From positions 79,830-143,829 of the forward strand of contig NZ_SRSG01000058.1 in assembly GCF_005543295.1 (NCBI RefSeq): DNA of 64,000 bases. Reading direction: 5' to 3'. Under the pieces are notes generated by a model. It searched no databases. It was not told the origin of the DNA and worked only from the letters and a program-made list of their open reading frames with translations. Made by a program: the position numbers and the translations under genes. Position 1 is the first letter of the stretch; every line of letters begins with the position of its first letter. Below, one piece after another: positions 34,485 to 43,721 of this stretch. The DNA is from Halalkalirubrum salinum (lineage in GTDB: Archaea > Halobacteriota > Halobacteria > Halobacteriales > Haloferacaceae).

Positions 34485-35312
34485 CTACCCACTTTCGTCG
34501 ACTGTTTCGAGGAACTCCCGAATCCGAGCGCGGATGAACTCCGGATTGTCGACGTGTGCGTTGTGACTCGCACCCGGGATCTCCGCAGTCCGACAGTCCG
34601 CGAGTCGCGTCTCGAGATATTCCGCGTGTGATTCGATGAACGGTTCGTTCTCGCCGTACAGCAGCAGGACGGGGACACCGGACAACTGCCACGACCAACT
34701 CGACCTGAAGTACTCCCGTGTCGCGGACAGAATCTTCGAACGTTCGCTCGCCGGCAGTTCCGGCCTCTTGCACCCGTGGGCCTCACGGATTTGTTGTAGC
34801 TCGTCGACGTCCACCGTCGAATCAGCCCCGAAGAGCTTCTGCTGAGCCCATACGGTGGCGTTAAAAATCCGCTCGTTCCCCATGAGTGGCAGTATCACTC
34901 GGGAATAGGCAGTCTTGAAGGCCCACTCGGGTGTCGAGAAATTCTCGGGAGTCATGGCTCCGACCGCGATGAGGTCGGACAGCCTCTCGGGATAGGAGTC
35001 GGCGAACGCGTAGCCGATCATCCCGCCGAGTGAGTGTCCGAGGACGGTCGGCCGGTTGACGTCGAGTGCCTCGATGAAGGCGGCCAGGTCGTCCACGTAC
35101 GTGTCGACCGTGTATCGGTTGAGGGCTGACCCACCAGTCTTCCCGTGCCCGCGGAGGTCGTACAGGATGACGCGGTAGTCGTCGGTGAGTGGTTGCAGTT
35201 GTTCGGCCCATACCTGATGATCCGCCGTTGCCCCGTGGAGCACCACGATCGGCTGGCCGTCACCGTCGTCCTCGTAGTAGGTCTGAATCCCGTTCGTCTC
35301 GACATACGACAT
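34485..35312 (-). CDS. Alpha/beta hydrolase, copy 2
   Basis: A 275-residue alpha/beta hydrolase, closely similar throughout to copy 1 (31018-31881). The Ser nucleophile is in LGHSLGGMIGYAF, the acid is near YGENEPFIES, and the histidine is in GASHNAHVDNPEF. The ATG at 35312 gives MSYVETNGIQTYYEDDGDG. It stands alone here, whereas copy 1 is followed by the truncated M29 gene. The gap 34310-34484 upstream of the PIN module has no gene. Confidence 0.87.
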   Translation of the reverse strand: MSYVETNGIQTYYEDDGDGQPIVVLHGATADHQVWAEQLQPLTDDYRVILYDLRGHGKTGGSALNRYTVDTYVDDLAAFIEALDVNRPTVLGHSLGGMIGYAFADSYPERLSDLIAVGAMTPENFSTPEWAFKTAYSRVILPLMGNERIFNATVWAQQKLFGADSTVDVDELQQIREAHGCKRPELPASERSKILSATREYFRSSWSWQLSGVPVLLLYGENEPFIESHAEYLETRLADCRTAEIPGASHNAHVDNPEFIRARIREFLETVDESG

Positions 35313-35397
35313 CTTTCATCGTGAAATCATCACCCGAATCTTCTTAACGGTTAGCGCCGGCAAATTTCTGACATCCTGGGTATTCGTCTCATCACCT

Positions 35398-35560
35398 GTC
35401 AAGGATGGTGGCTGGGTCGGCGTACGCAGGTGGCCCACGACACGCTCGTCCAACTCCCGTGTACCATGACGCCGCTCCGCCGAACCGGAGAGCTGACCCG
35501 TTGCGACGATACTCAAGACGCCGTTCGAGATCGTCTTCGTTGGGAAAGAGTGATAATAAC
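35398..35560 (-). pseudogene. Remnant of a TraB-domain gene C-terminus
   Basis: The minus strand encodes SIVATGQLSGSAERRHGTRE and LDERVV, aligning with GIVAKGHLAGVAERLSGERE and LDERLV of the intact TraB protein (32544-33380). A preceding NEDDLERRL piece lies in a different frame, so there is at least one frameshift, and the rest of the gene is gone. It occupies most of the 35313-35587 gap. Confidence 0.6.
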
Positions 35561-35587
35561 GGAATAAGAACGTGTCTATCGAATACG

Positions 35588-36685
35588 ATGATCGACGACC
35601 GTGTACGCCAGCAAGCCACGAAACTTGTCGAGTGGTGTGTCGAAGTCGAACCCGGTGACACCGTCACCATCATCGCGAACGAGGCCGCGAAAGAGCTAGT
35701 GACCGCACTCCACGCCGAACTCGGTGACCGTGGCGCTGAACCGGTGACAGTCTACGCAACGATGGACGTGAGCGTCGGACTGTCCGGCGAACCGATGCGA
35801 GCGTTTCTCCAGCACCACGACGACGAGTTCACGTCGCCAAGCCATCTCCTGGCTCTCCTCGAAGAGAGTGACGCCGTCATCGGGATCAGGTCAGACACGA
35901 ACACGAACGTACTCAGTGACGTGTCCGAGGAGACGAAACAGCGGCGGGCGGAGGCGATGGCACCGTTCATGGACGTGTTGACGGAGAAAGAACAGGTCTG
36001 TGGTACCCAGCATCCGACGCAAGCGTGGGCCCAGCGGGCCGGGATGTCACTGCCCGAGTACGAGGACTTCGTCTACGGCGCGATGCTCCGAGACTGGGCT
36101 GCCGTCGAGGAGAAACAAGAGTCACTCCGCGAGCGCCTCGAATCCGCGAGCGAAGCGCGCATCACCGGCCCGGAGACGGACATCACGATGAGCCTCGACG
36201 GAATGCACGCAGTTAGCGATATCGGAGAGCGGAACTTCCCCGGTGGCGAGGTCTTCACCGCGCCCGTCGTAGACTCGGTCGAGGGAGAGATCTGGTTCGA
36301 CAAGCCATCGATGGTACAAGGGCACGAGGTCGAAGACGTCCGCCTCACGGTCAAGGACGGGACTATCGTGGAGTATTCTGCGGGGAAAAACGAGGAGACG
36401 CTCGAATCAGTGCTGTCCACAGACGAAGGGGCGAGTCGAATCGGTGAACTCGGGGTCGGGATGAACGAGGGTATCGACCGTTTCACCCGGAACATGCTCT
36501 TCGACGAGAAGATGGACGGCACCGTCCACCTCGCAATCGGTCGGGCATATCACTGGACGGTCGGCGAAGATCGCGAGCAGAATCAGAGCGCAGTTCACGT
36601 AGACCTTCTCAAGGACATGAGCGAGGGTCGGATTGAACTCGACGGAGAAGTCGTCCAAGAGGATGGCGAGTTCGTCTGGGAGTAG
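35588..36685 (+). CDS. M29 family aminopeptidase (AmpS/PepS-like)
   Basis: A 365-residue metallo-aminopeptidase that removes N-terminal residues from peptides in the cytoplasm. C-terminal metal-binding motifs of the family are all visible: NFPGGEVFTAP (Glu), RIGELGVGMN (Glu), TVHLAIG (His) and SAVHVDLL (His-x-Asp). The N-terminal part is the Rossmann-like half. ATG at 35588 gives MIDDRVRQQATKL; the longer frame upstream covers TraB debris. Its truncated relative is at 30625-31008. Confidence 0.88.
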   Translation: MIDDRVRQQATKLVEWCVEVEPGDTVTIIANEAAKELVTALHAELGDRGAEPVTVYATMDVSVGLSGEPMRAFLQHHDDEFTSPSHLLALLEESDAVIGIRSDTNTNVLSDVSEETKQRRAEAMAPFMDVLTEKEQVCGTQHPTQAWAQRAGMSLPEYEDFVYGAMLRDWAAVEEKQESLRERLESASEARITGPETDITMSLDGMHAVSDIGERNFPGGEVFTAPVVDSVEGEIWFDKPSMVQGHEVEDVRLTVKDGTIVEYSAGKNEETLESVLSTDEGASRIGELGVGMNEGIDRFTRNMLFDEKMDGTVHLAIGRAYHWTVGEDREQNQSAVHVDLLKDMSEGRIELDGEVVQEDGEFVWE

Positions 36686-36756
36686 GAACGATTCACGTGA
36701 TGGTGTTCGAGTAGCATCACGCAGCACTGTCTCCCATTGGAATCTCAGGGAGTAGT

Positions 36757-36893
36757 AGTCCGGCACACATTTGACCGCTGAACGCCTCCGTTCGAGGTAT
36801 GCAACCGACATCGCGTTCCGAGTGCATCGAAGATATATCAGGAGATTTTGGCTAGTAATGGTCTCAAATCGCGACGAGTACTACAACCATTCG
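36757..36893 (+). repeat. Diverged duplicate of the rlmE promoter and first codons
   Basis: These about 137 bases align with 40112-40247, which holds the rlmE upstream region and its first ten codons. Shared blocks include GTATGCAACCGA, ATATCAGGAGATTTTG, TAATGG and CTCAAATCGCGA. After the codons for YYN this copy departs from rlmE into the island repeat. It makes an ATG-headed 22-codon frame ending in TAA, probably non-functional. The rest of 36686-37037 has no gene except the promoter for the SHOCT gene. Confidence 0.75.
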
Positions 36894-36915
36894 TCCCGGT
36901 CTGTTGTGCCTACTA
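36870..36915 (+). repeat. Island repeat, copy C
   Basis: A 46-base segment, 41/46 identical to copy A at 27656-27701, including the block TCGTCCCG and TCTGTTGTGCCTACTA. It is fused directly to the duplicated rlmE 5' end. Confidence 0.75.
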
Positions 36916-37005
36916 GTTTCTAACAGCAGCAGTGTCGGTGACCACTATTGCGGGGGCGGGGATGATTGACCAGATGCAACTATCGGTTTTCTGAAACTTC
37001 GGACG

Positions 37006-37013
37006 GTATTTAT
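37006..37013 (+). promoter_or_regulatory. TATA-like box for the SHOCT-copB pair
   Basis: GTATTTAT is centred about 28 bases upstream of the ATG at 37038, the spacing of a leaderless haloarchaeal promoter. Confidence 0.5.
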
Positions 37014-37037
37014 GCTCGCTTTGCGAAGAGTTAGCAT

Positions 37038-37388
37038 ATGTCTTCAAATGATCAGATCCTCCGAGTACTCCTCATCATCGTCGCGATCGTCCTCCTTGTA
37101 CCGTTCCTCTTGATGGCCGTAATGATGCCTGCTATGGGGATGTGGGGATGGGGACACATGGGTGACGTGGGAATGTGGAGCGGGGCTGGATGGATGTGGC
37201 TCTTGATGTGGTTGATCATCTTGATCGCCACTCTCGGAATCGGATACCTCCTGTACCGCGGAATTCGCCGAACAGACGGTCGACATGAGGACGCGGCGCT
37301 CGAAGAACTCCGCGTCGCCTACGCCCGAGGCGAACTGTCCGACGAGGAGTTCGAAACGCGGCACGAGCGACTACGACGGGAAGACTGA
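37038..37388 (+). CDS. SHOCT-domain membrane protein
   Basis: A 116-residue protein with two hydrophobic helices (about 8-31 and 50-74), a methionine/glycine/tryptophan-rich loop between them ([17 protein letters not shown]), and a C-terminal SHOCT motif ([20 protein letters not shown]). The methionine-rich loop next to a copper-type ATPase could bind Cu(I); that is inference. It ends five bases before copB. Confidence 0.82.
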   Translation: MSSNDQILRVLLIIVAIVLLVPFLLMAVMMPAMGMWGWGHMGDVGMWSGAGWMWLLMWLIILIATLGIGYLLYRGIRRTDGRHEDAALEELRVAYARGELSDEEFETRHERLRRED

Positions 37389-37393
37389 CAGAT

Positions 37394-39583
37394 ATGTCTG
37401 ACCATCACGACCACCGTGACGAACACGCGCCCCATCAGAAGCCGACCGATCGTGAGTGCCCGTGCTGTCGCGTCTGCGAGTGTTATCGAGCGGCATCCGA
37501 CGAGGAGGCGGCACGCTCGTCTCACGAAGGCCACCACGGGGACGGTGGGCACGACCACGGCGGAATGGTCGACCACTCCAGCCACGAGCAGATGTTCAAA
37601 CGCCGATTCGTCGTCTGCTTCCTGCTCGCGTTGCCCGTCCTCTACTACAGTTCGATGCTGCAGGGCTGGTTCGGGTACACCGCCATCCAGTTCGCCGGCA
37701 GCGAGTTCGTCGGCCCTGTCCTCGGAGTAGTCATTTTCGCGTACGGCGGCATTCCTTTCCTTCGGATGGGCGCGGTCGAAGCCAGAAACCGCGAGCCCGG
37801 AATGATGTTGCTCATCTCGCTGGCGATCACCGTCGCCTTCGTCTACAGTCTCGCCGCAATCGTGTTTGAGATCGGCGAACCGTTCTTTTGGGAGCTGGTC
37901 ACGCTGGTCGTCATCTTTCTGCTGGGTCACTGGATCGAAATGCGGAGCGTACGGCGGGCCTCGGGGGCGCTTGACGAACTCGCCGACCTGATGCCTACCA
38001 CCGCCGAGCGAATCGACGAATCTGGAGATACCGAGGAAGTCTCTGTCGACGATCTCTCCGAGGACGATCTGGTACTCGTCCGACCCGGGGCAAACGTCCC
38101 AGCCGACGGCGTCGTCAAGGAGGGCGAATCGAATGTCAACGAGGCGATGGTCACCGGCGAATCGAAACCGGTCGAAAAGACGCCCGGCGACGAGGTGATC
38201 GGTGGCACGACCAATCAAAGCGGCAGCCTCCGCGTTCGCGTTACCGCGACCGGAGAGGAGACGACACTGTCGGGGATTATGCGGTTAGTCGACGAAGCCC
38301 AACAGAGCAAGTCACGCACACAGGTACTCGCCGACCGTGCCGCGGGCTGGCTCTTCTACGCGGCGCTCGGCGCCGCAGTGGTGACCGCGATCGCGTGGGG
38401 CCTCGTCGAGGGATTCGGACTGTCTGTGGTCGAACGGGTCGTCACTGTGCTGGTGATTGCTTGCCCGCATGCGCTCGGACTCGCTGTCCCGCTGGTCGTC
38501 GCGATCAACACCTCGCTGGCCGCGCGCAACGGGATGCTCGTCCGCGATCGGATCGCGATGGAGGAGGCCCGCAACCTCGACACCATCGTCTTCGACAAAA
38601 CGGGAACCCTCACAGAGGGTGAACAGGGCGTTGTCGACATCGCAACGACGGACGGCTGGAATGAGGACGACGTGCTCACGCTCATGGCCGCCGCAGAGGG
38701 CGATTCGGAACATATGATTGCGACGGCGATTCGAGAGGAGGCACACGACCGTGGCCTGTCCGTTCCGTCCACGCGAGCGTTCGAGGCCCTCGAGGGACGG
38801 GGTGTCGGTGCCACTGTCGAAACCGACATCTCGGTGGGAACTGGCGAGTCCAGCGCCGTGCAGCAGGGAACAATGGTCTATGTTGGCGGGCCGAACCTCC
38901 TGCGGCATCTTGATATCGATCCCGGCGACAGTTTGACATCCTTCGCAGACAATGCGGGTTCCCGGGGGCAGGGAGTCGTGTACCTGCTGCAGGACGACGA
39001 GGCTGTAGGGGCAGTCACACTCGCGGATGTGATCCGCGACGAGAGTCGCGAGGCGATCGATGCACTCCACGCGATGGGGATCGAAGTTGCGATGTTGACC
39101 GGCGACTCCGAAGACGTCGCTCAGGCCGTGTCCGAAGAACTCGGCATCGACACGTACTTCGCCGAAGTTCTCCCGGAAGACAAAGACAAGAAAATCGTCG
39201 AGCTACAGGAGCAGGATCAACTGGTTGCGATGGTCGGTGACGGCGTGAACGACGCGCCCGCGCTGACGCGTGCGGACGTCGGCATCGCAATCGGGTCGGG
39301 AACCGACGTGGCTGTCGAGTCAGCGGACGTCGTCCTCGTCGAGAACGACCCTCGGGACGTCGTGAGTCTCGTCCGCCTCAGCCGGAAGAGCTACCGGAAG
39401 ATGCAGGAGAATCTCGTGTGGGCCGCCGGCTACAACGTGTTCGCTCTCCCGCTCGCTGCCGGTATCCTCGCCCCGATTGGTATCTTACTCTCGCCCGCAG
39501 TGGGGGCCGTCCTCATGTCGGCGAGTACAGTCATCGTTGCGGTCAACGCGCAACTCCTGCGTCGGGCCGATATCACGGTGTAG
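37394..39583 (+). CDS. copB: CopB-type heavy-metal P1B ATPase
   Basis: A 729-residue P1B ATPase, a copper/silver efflux pump in the cytoplasmic membrane. The N-terminus is histidine-rich ([23 protein letters not shown]) in place of heavy-metal-associated domains. The membrane motif is Cys357-Pro-His359 (CPH), the mark of the CopB group rather than CPC Cop[11 protein letters not shown] is the actuator motif, Asp401 in DKTGTLT is the phosphorylated residue, and [12 protein letters not shown] is the hinge. It follows the SHOCT gene by five bases and stands between two copies of the rlmE 5' region, so it is probably acquired. Confidence 0.93.
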   Translation: MSDHHDHRDEHAPHQKPTDRECPCCRVCECYRAASDEEAARSSHEGHHGDGGHDHGGMVDHSSHEQMFKRRFVVCFLLALPVLYYSSMLQGWFGYTAIQFAGSEFVGPVLGVVIFAYGGIPFLRMGAVEARNREPGMMLLISLAITVAFVYSLAAIVFEIGEPFFWELVTLVVIFLLGHWIEMRSVRRASGALDELADLMPTTAERIDESGDTEEVSVDDLSEDDLVLVRPGANVPADGVVKEGESNVNEAMVTGESKPVEKTPGDEVIGGTTNQSGSLRVRVTATGEETTLSGIMRLVDEAQQSKSRTQVLADRAAGWLFYAALGAAVVTAIAWGLVEGFGLSVVERVVTVLVIACPHALGLAVPLVVAINTSLAARNGMLVRDRIAMEEARNLDTIVFDKTGTLTEGEQGVVDIATTDGWNEDDVLTLMAAAEGDSEHMIATAIREEAHDRGLSVPSTRAFEALEGRGVGATVETDISVGTGESSAVQQGTMVYVGGPNLLRHLDIDPGDSLTSFADNAGSRGQGVVYLLQDDEAVGAVTLADVIRDESREAIDALHAMGIEVAMLTGDSEDVAQAVSEELGIDTYFAEVLPEDKDKKIVELQEQDQLVAMVGDGVNDAPALTRADVGIAIGSGTDVAVESADVVLVENDPRDVVSLVRLSRKSYRKMQENLVWAAGYNVFALPLAAGILAPIGILLSPAVGAVLMSASTVIVAVNAQLLRRADITV

Positions 39584-39627
39584 GTCGAGTCTCCCGTCCG
39601 AGAGCCCACATCACTGAAAATGGACGA

Positions 39628-39855
39628 CTAGTCGCTGTCATGCTCGCCAAGCCGATCACGAACCGCCGATTCGATATCGCGGTCATCTTCGATTGCCGTG
39701 AGGAGTGCCCGGAGAAGACGATTGTACGCAGTTGAAGCCCGCATCTCACTCGCGCGCCCGTGTTTCAGCGTGTGGACTACCGTGATCCGGGTCAACCCCC
39801 TCAGTACGTCCCGCGATTCGTTTGACCTGCTGTCTGACGCTGTGGGTGAAGGTGG
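39628..39855 (-). pseudogene. C-terminal remnant of an unidentified gene
   Basis: One minus-strand frame stays open for 76 codons and ends in TAG at 39628. It encodes a coding-like segment with RDVLRGLTRITVVHTLKHGR and YNRLLRALLTAIEDDRDIES, but no convincing start, and a stop lies directly upstream. It looks like the tail of a helical protein cut off on its 5' side. The rest of the 39584-40216 gap holds only the rlmE upstream region. Confidence 0.35.
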
Positions 39856-40216
39856 TTATGAGACTCGTCCTGTGACCTGATGCTACAAAAAAGCGCAGCT
39901 TCTTGATCATCTGGGGAGGGGGTGGTCGGCGATCCAACCGTCAATATACCCACGAGCGAACGTCACCGGCTTCGCGTTCTACTCAACTCCTTTGTCCCGT
40001 TCGATTTGTCCAGGATCGCTTCTCTTAGGCATTCTCTGCTCAGTAAAGAATTAGTCGCTTAAATGATTCTGCGTGGTATCTGTAACGCAGCGGTTTTTTT
40101 ATGATCTCCGTGGAGCAGTCCGCCACACACTTGACCACTGGCCACCTCACTTTGGGTATGCAACCGATACCGATTTACGAGTGCACCGAGGAAATATCAG
40201 GAGATTTTGTATCGTA

Positions 40217-40996
40217 ATGGCCTCAAATCGCGATCACTACTACAACAAAGCCAAACAGGAGGGTTACCGCAGCCGCGCGGCGTACAAGCTCAAACAGCTC
40301 GACGAGGCAGCCGGCCTGTTCGGCCCCGGAAACACGGTCGTCGATTTGGGTGCGGCCCCCGGGGGCTGGCTCGAAGTCGCTGCCGAGGCAGTTGGCGATC
40401 ACGGCAGGGTTGTCGGCGTTGACTTCCAGCGGATCGATGAGGTGGACTCCCACGTCGTCTCAACAATCCGCGGCGACATGACCGACGACGAGACGAAGGC
40501 GGCGGTTCGCGAGGCGATCGGCGAGGGGGGTGCGGATGTCGTACTCTCGGATATGGCTCCAAACATGACCGGCGAGTACAACCTCGATCACGCCCGATCG
40601 GTCCACCTCGCCCGCCAGGCGTTCGAGGTCGCACTCGACGTGCTCGACACCGGCGGCGATCTGGCCGTGAAGGTCTTCGAGGGACAGGATCTCGACGCGC
40701 TGGAAGCGGACATTGAGCGCGAGTTCCGCTACGTCCGCCGGATTAAACCCGACGCCTCGCGGGATTCGTCCTCAGAGCTGTACCTCGTCGGCAAACACCA
40801 CCTCACCGCGCCCGTTCGATCGGGCGACGAGATCGACGTCGAAATTGTCGATGTCGGCAGCGAAGGCGACGGTATCGCGAAGGTCGAAGACTTCACCGTG
40901 TTCATCCCTGGTGCGGAGACTGGCGAGACTCACACCGTCCGGATCACGGACGTGAAACCGCGGTTCGCGTTCGCCGAAATCGTCGACGAAGACTGA
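40217..40996 (+). CDS. rlmE: 23S rRNA 2'-O-ribose methyltransferase RlmE (FtsJ/RrmJ)
   Basis: A 259-residue SAM-dependent methyltransferase for 23S rRNA. The N-terminal MASNRDHYYNKAKQEGYRSR is the classical RlmE start. The SAM motif is VVDLGAAPGGWLEVA, and VLSDMAPNMTGEYNLD carries the catalytic Asp of the KDKE set. The C-terminal 60 residues form a TRAM domain (GDEIDVEIVDVGSEGDGIAK), as in haloarchaeal homologs. ATG at 40217 is chosen; the long upstream frame is not coding. The first codons are repeated at 36.87 kb and 27.66 kb. Confidence 0.95.
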   Translation: MASNRDHYYNKAKQEGYRSRAAYKLKQLDEAAGLFGPGNTVVDLGAAPGGWLEVAAEAVGDHGRVVGVDFQRIDEVDSHVVSTIRGDMTDDETKAAVREAIGEGGADVVLSDMAPNMTGEYNLDHARSVHLARQAFEVALDVLDTGGDLAVKVFEGQDLDALEADIEREFRYVRRIKPDASRDSSSELYLVGKHHLTAPVRSGDEIDVEIVDVGSEGDGIAKVEDFTVFIPGAETGETHTVRITDVKPRFAFAEIVDED

Positions 40997-41002
40997 GTGT
41001 GG

Positions 41003-41728
41003 CTATTGGTTTCGTTCCCGATCGGGATCGAGTACAGCGACCACGGCGTAGACGAACGGGGTGTCCGCGATTGCAATGAGCAACTTCAACAGGTACTGGC
41101 CGACGATCAGCGCCAGCACTTCCTCGAGGGGCAGTGCAAACCCAATACCGAACAACTGCGGCGCGAGGACGAATGCGACTGACACGAAAATGATCGTATC
41201 GATCGCCTGACTGGTTCCCGTCGAGACGATGTTGCGCAGCCACAGATACGAACCGTCAGTCACCTCCCGGAGGCGGTGAAAAACGAGCACGTCGTAGTTC
41301 TGGCTCACGACGTACGCTAGCAGGCTGCCTGCCACGATGTTACCCGCCGGCGCAAGTGCCGCCTCGAAGGTCGCAGCGAACTCGGGGTCAGCTGCCGGGG
41401 CGGCGATCGTCGACCACACGAGCGCGAGCACGACGAAGTTCATCACGAACGCTACGTTGACCACAATCTGTGCGGCTCGTCGGCCGTACAGCTCCGCGTA
41501 ACAGTCTGAGGCAAAGAACGTCAGCGCGTACGCGAGCGCCGCACCGGGCAGGACGATCGCGCCGCCGACCCACGGCAGTTCGACGGGCAGCGGCAGCGCA
41601 AGCAGCTTCGCGGCGGTGAGCTGTGCGGTGACGAGTGCGGTCACGAACAGCGCGATGAGGCCAACCTGCCCGGCTGCAAGCCGGGGTTCGGTTCGACTGT
41701 TCGCTGTGGCCGCAGCGTTACCGCTCAT
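41003..41728 (-). CDS. Queuosine precursor transporter family (YhhQ/VUT)
   Basis: A 241-residue membrane protein with about six helices. ALTFFASDCYAELYGRRAAQ and LRNIVSTGTSQAIDTIIFVS are the signature segments of the YhhQ/VUT family, which imports queuosine precursors such as preQ0. In an archaeon the base would feed archaeosine synthesis in tRNA; that use is inferred. Its start overlaps the end of the RHH gene by 11 bases. It is convergent with rlmE. Confidence 0.85.
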   Translation of the reverse strand: MSGNAAATANSRTEPRLAAGQVGLIALFVTALVTAQLTAAKLLALPLPVELPWVGGAIVLPGAALAYALTFFASDCYAELYGRRAAQIVVNVAFVMNFVVLALVWSTIAAPAADPEFAATFEAALAPAGNIVAGSLLAYVVSQNYDVLVFHRLREVTDGSYLWLRNIVSTGTSQAIDTIIFVSVAFVLAPQLFGIGFALPLEEVLALIVGQYLLKLLIAIADTPFVYAVVAVLDPDRERNQ

Positions 41729-41903
41729 CGTCGACCTCTTCCAGACGGCCGTGTCGTTCGTCGATCTCGTCGAGCAGATCGAGCGTCTTGCGGATCGAGG
41801 CCCGCACGGCCTCGCTTCGGTTCACGAACTTTCCGTCCTCGCCGACGTGGCGATCGAGATCTGTCAGCAGCTCTTCTGGAATCTCAACGCTTATCTTGGG
41901 CAT
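41718..41903 (-). CDS. Ribbon-helix-helix (CopG-type) regulator
   Basis: A 61-residue RHH protein: ISVEIPEELLTDLDRHVG forms strand and first helix, VNRSEAVRASIRKTLDLLDE the second. It overlaps the transporter gene by 11 bases, so the two are probably co-expressed and the regulator may control the transporter or itself. It is divergent from the MFS gene across 98 bases. Confidence 0.82.
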   Translation of the reverse strand: MPKISVEIPEELLTDLDRHVGEDGKFVNRSEAVRASIRKTLDLLDEIDERHGRLEEVDDER

Positions 41904-42001
41904 ATCCAGAGATTCTCGTGAGAATATCTTAACGGCAGTGATTTCCCCTGGGTTGCCGGGACACCTATCACTATTAGCACGGCCGGACCGATTACTGCCC
42001 G

Positions 42002-43195
42002 ATGAGCTACTGGCGGGTCGTCTCGATGATTCTGGGCTGGCAGGTTGCCGCGAGTGTCATTTACTACTCGATCTTCGCGGCGACGCCGTTTTTCCGCGAC
42101 GAGTTCGGCCTCTCAGGATTTTACGTTGGCCTCGTCGTCACGTCGCTGACGCTCGGCTATGCGGTGTTTTTGCTTCCGCTTGGGGCAATCACCGATCGCT
42201 TCGGCGAGCGCCGAACGCTCTTTGTCGGCCTACTGGGATTGTCTGTCGGCGCGCTGCTCGTCTCGATGGCGTGGTCGTATCCAACGTTACTTCTGGCGGC
42301 GTTTCTGCTCGGATCGCTGTACGGTACGGCGATGCCCGGCACGAACAAAGCGATTTTCGACAACATCGAGGCTGGCCGACAGAACCTCGCGATCGGGATC
42401 AAGCAGGTCGGTGTCACCGCTGGATCGGGAATCAGTGCGTTGTTCATCACGTCGATCGCGGGTGTGTTATTCTGGCAGGCTGGCTTTTGGATCGCCGCGG
42501 GGGTTGGCGTCTTCGCTGCCGTGGTTTTCGTTGCGGGATACCGGACCGACAGCCAAAGCGGAACCGCGTCGTACCCGGACTTCCGGCGACTCGCGCAAAA
42601 CAAACCCTACCGATCGCTGACGATCGCGGGGTTTTTTCTCGGCGCAGGGCTGTTCACGACAACCGGGTACACCATCCTCTACATGGACGAGTCGGTCGGC
42701 TCGACAGTTGCCTACGGGGGCGTCGTGCTCGCGGCACTGCAGGTCTCAGGCAGCGTCGGTCGAGTGATCACCGGCTGGCTCGCGGACGTATTGCCGGGTG
42801 AACCGCGACGATCGATCGGGACTATTCTGCTCGTCCAGACGATCGCTGGCGTCCTGTTGTTCATCGCCGTCGCGCTCGCTGATGGCGTCCTCCTCGCGAC
42901 CGCCGCGCTCATCGGTCTCGGTTTCTTTGTGCTCGGGTTCACCGGCGTCTATTATTCGTGTATGGCGACGCTCGTCGCGCCCGAGGAGATGGGCGGCGCA
43001 ACCGGCGGCGGCCAGCTCGCGCTGACCTCGGGAGCGCTACTCGCGCCGCCGACATTCGGTTACCTCGCGGACGCGTTCGGCTACCGGGCCGCGTGGCTCC
43101 TGCTCGCGGGGCTTGGGTGTCTGTCGATCGCCTTTGTCATCCAGGTCATCCGGACCGAGCCGCCGGTTCAGCAGACTGCCGCTCGGGCCGAGTAG
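42002..43195 (+). CDS. Major facilitator superfamily transporter
   Basis: A 397-residue protein with 12 predicted helices. The MFS motif between helices 2 and 3 is visible as LPLGAITDRFGERRTLFVG near residues 60-78, and GTAMPGTNKAIFDNIEAGRQ near 104-123 is typical of the NarK/oxalate-formate-like branch. The substrate is unknown. It is divergent from the RHH-transporter pair. Confidence 0.85.
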   Translation: MSYWRVVSMILGWQVAASVIYYSIFAATPFFRDEFGLSGFYVGLVVTSLTLGYAVFLLPLGAITDRFGERRTLFVGLLGLSVGALLVSMAWSYPTLLLAAFLLGSLYGTAMPGTNKAIFDNIEAGRQNLAIGIKQVGVTAGSGISALFITSIAGVLFWQAGFWIAAGVGVFAAVVFVAGYRTDSQSGTASYPDFRRLAQNKPYRSLTIAGFFLGAGLFTTTGYTILYMDESVGSTVAYGGVVLAALQVSGSVGRVITGWLADVLPGEPRRSIGTILLVQTIAGVLLFIAVALADGVLLATAALIGLGFFVLGFTGVYYSCMATLVAPEEMGGATGGGQLALTSGALLAPPTFGYLADAFGYRAAWLLLAGLGCLSIAFVIQVIRTEPPVQQTAARAE

Positions 43196-43300
43196 TTCGG
43201 CTCAGATCAGGTGTTTTGAACCTGTCGCTGCGATCGAGTACCCAGATCGATCGTTGCCGGCACCTGAAGGCTGATACATCCTGTCATACATCCTCTGGCC

Positions 43301-43672
43301 ATGCCGCTTCTCTCGCTCGATACGACCTATGAGCCGACGCCCGCCGAACGACGCGACTGTACGGAGACACTCACCGACGCGTACACCGAGGAGATGCAGA
43401 CAACCGCCGGCCACGTCGCGGTCGTTGTTCGATCGCACCCACCCGACGCGATGGCGATCGGCCGTGCCGTCGACGGTCCGCTCGCGTTCCTCAACGCAGA
43501 CATTCGGGAAGGCCGGCCCTTCGAGTTGAAGCGATCGTTCGCACTCCGTGCCATGGAGTACCTCACTGACGCGTGGGACATTCCGGAACCGAACCTCAAA
43601 GTGGCCTTTACAGAACACCCCGGCGAGCAACTGATGGGCGTCGATCGAGTCGGCGGCGAGTGGTCGCCCTGA
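43301..43672 (+). CDS. Tautomerase family protein
   Basis: A 123-residue protein beginning MPLLSLDTTYEPTPAERRDC. Pro2 would be the N-terminal catalytic proline after Met removal, as in the 4-oxalocrotonate tautomerase/MIF superfamily. The length suggests a fused or MIF-like unit. The substrate is unknown. It is convergent with the VOC gene. Confidence 0.7.
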   Translation: MPLLSLDTTYEPTPAERRDCTETLTDAYTEEMQTTAGHVAVVVRSHPPDAMAIGRAVDGPLAFLNADIREGRPFELKRSFALRAMEYLTDAWDIPEPNLKVAFTEHPGEQLMGVDRVGGEWSP

Positions 43673-43721
43673 CTGTGTCTCCCTCGGAGTATTGTTCCGG
43701 CGATCGCGACAGGAGGCCGCC

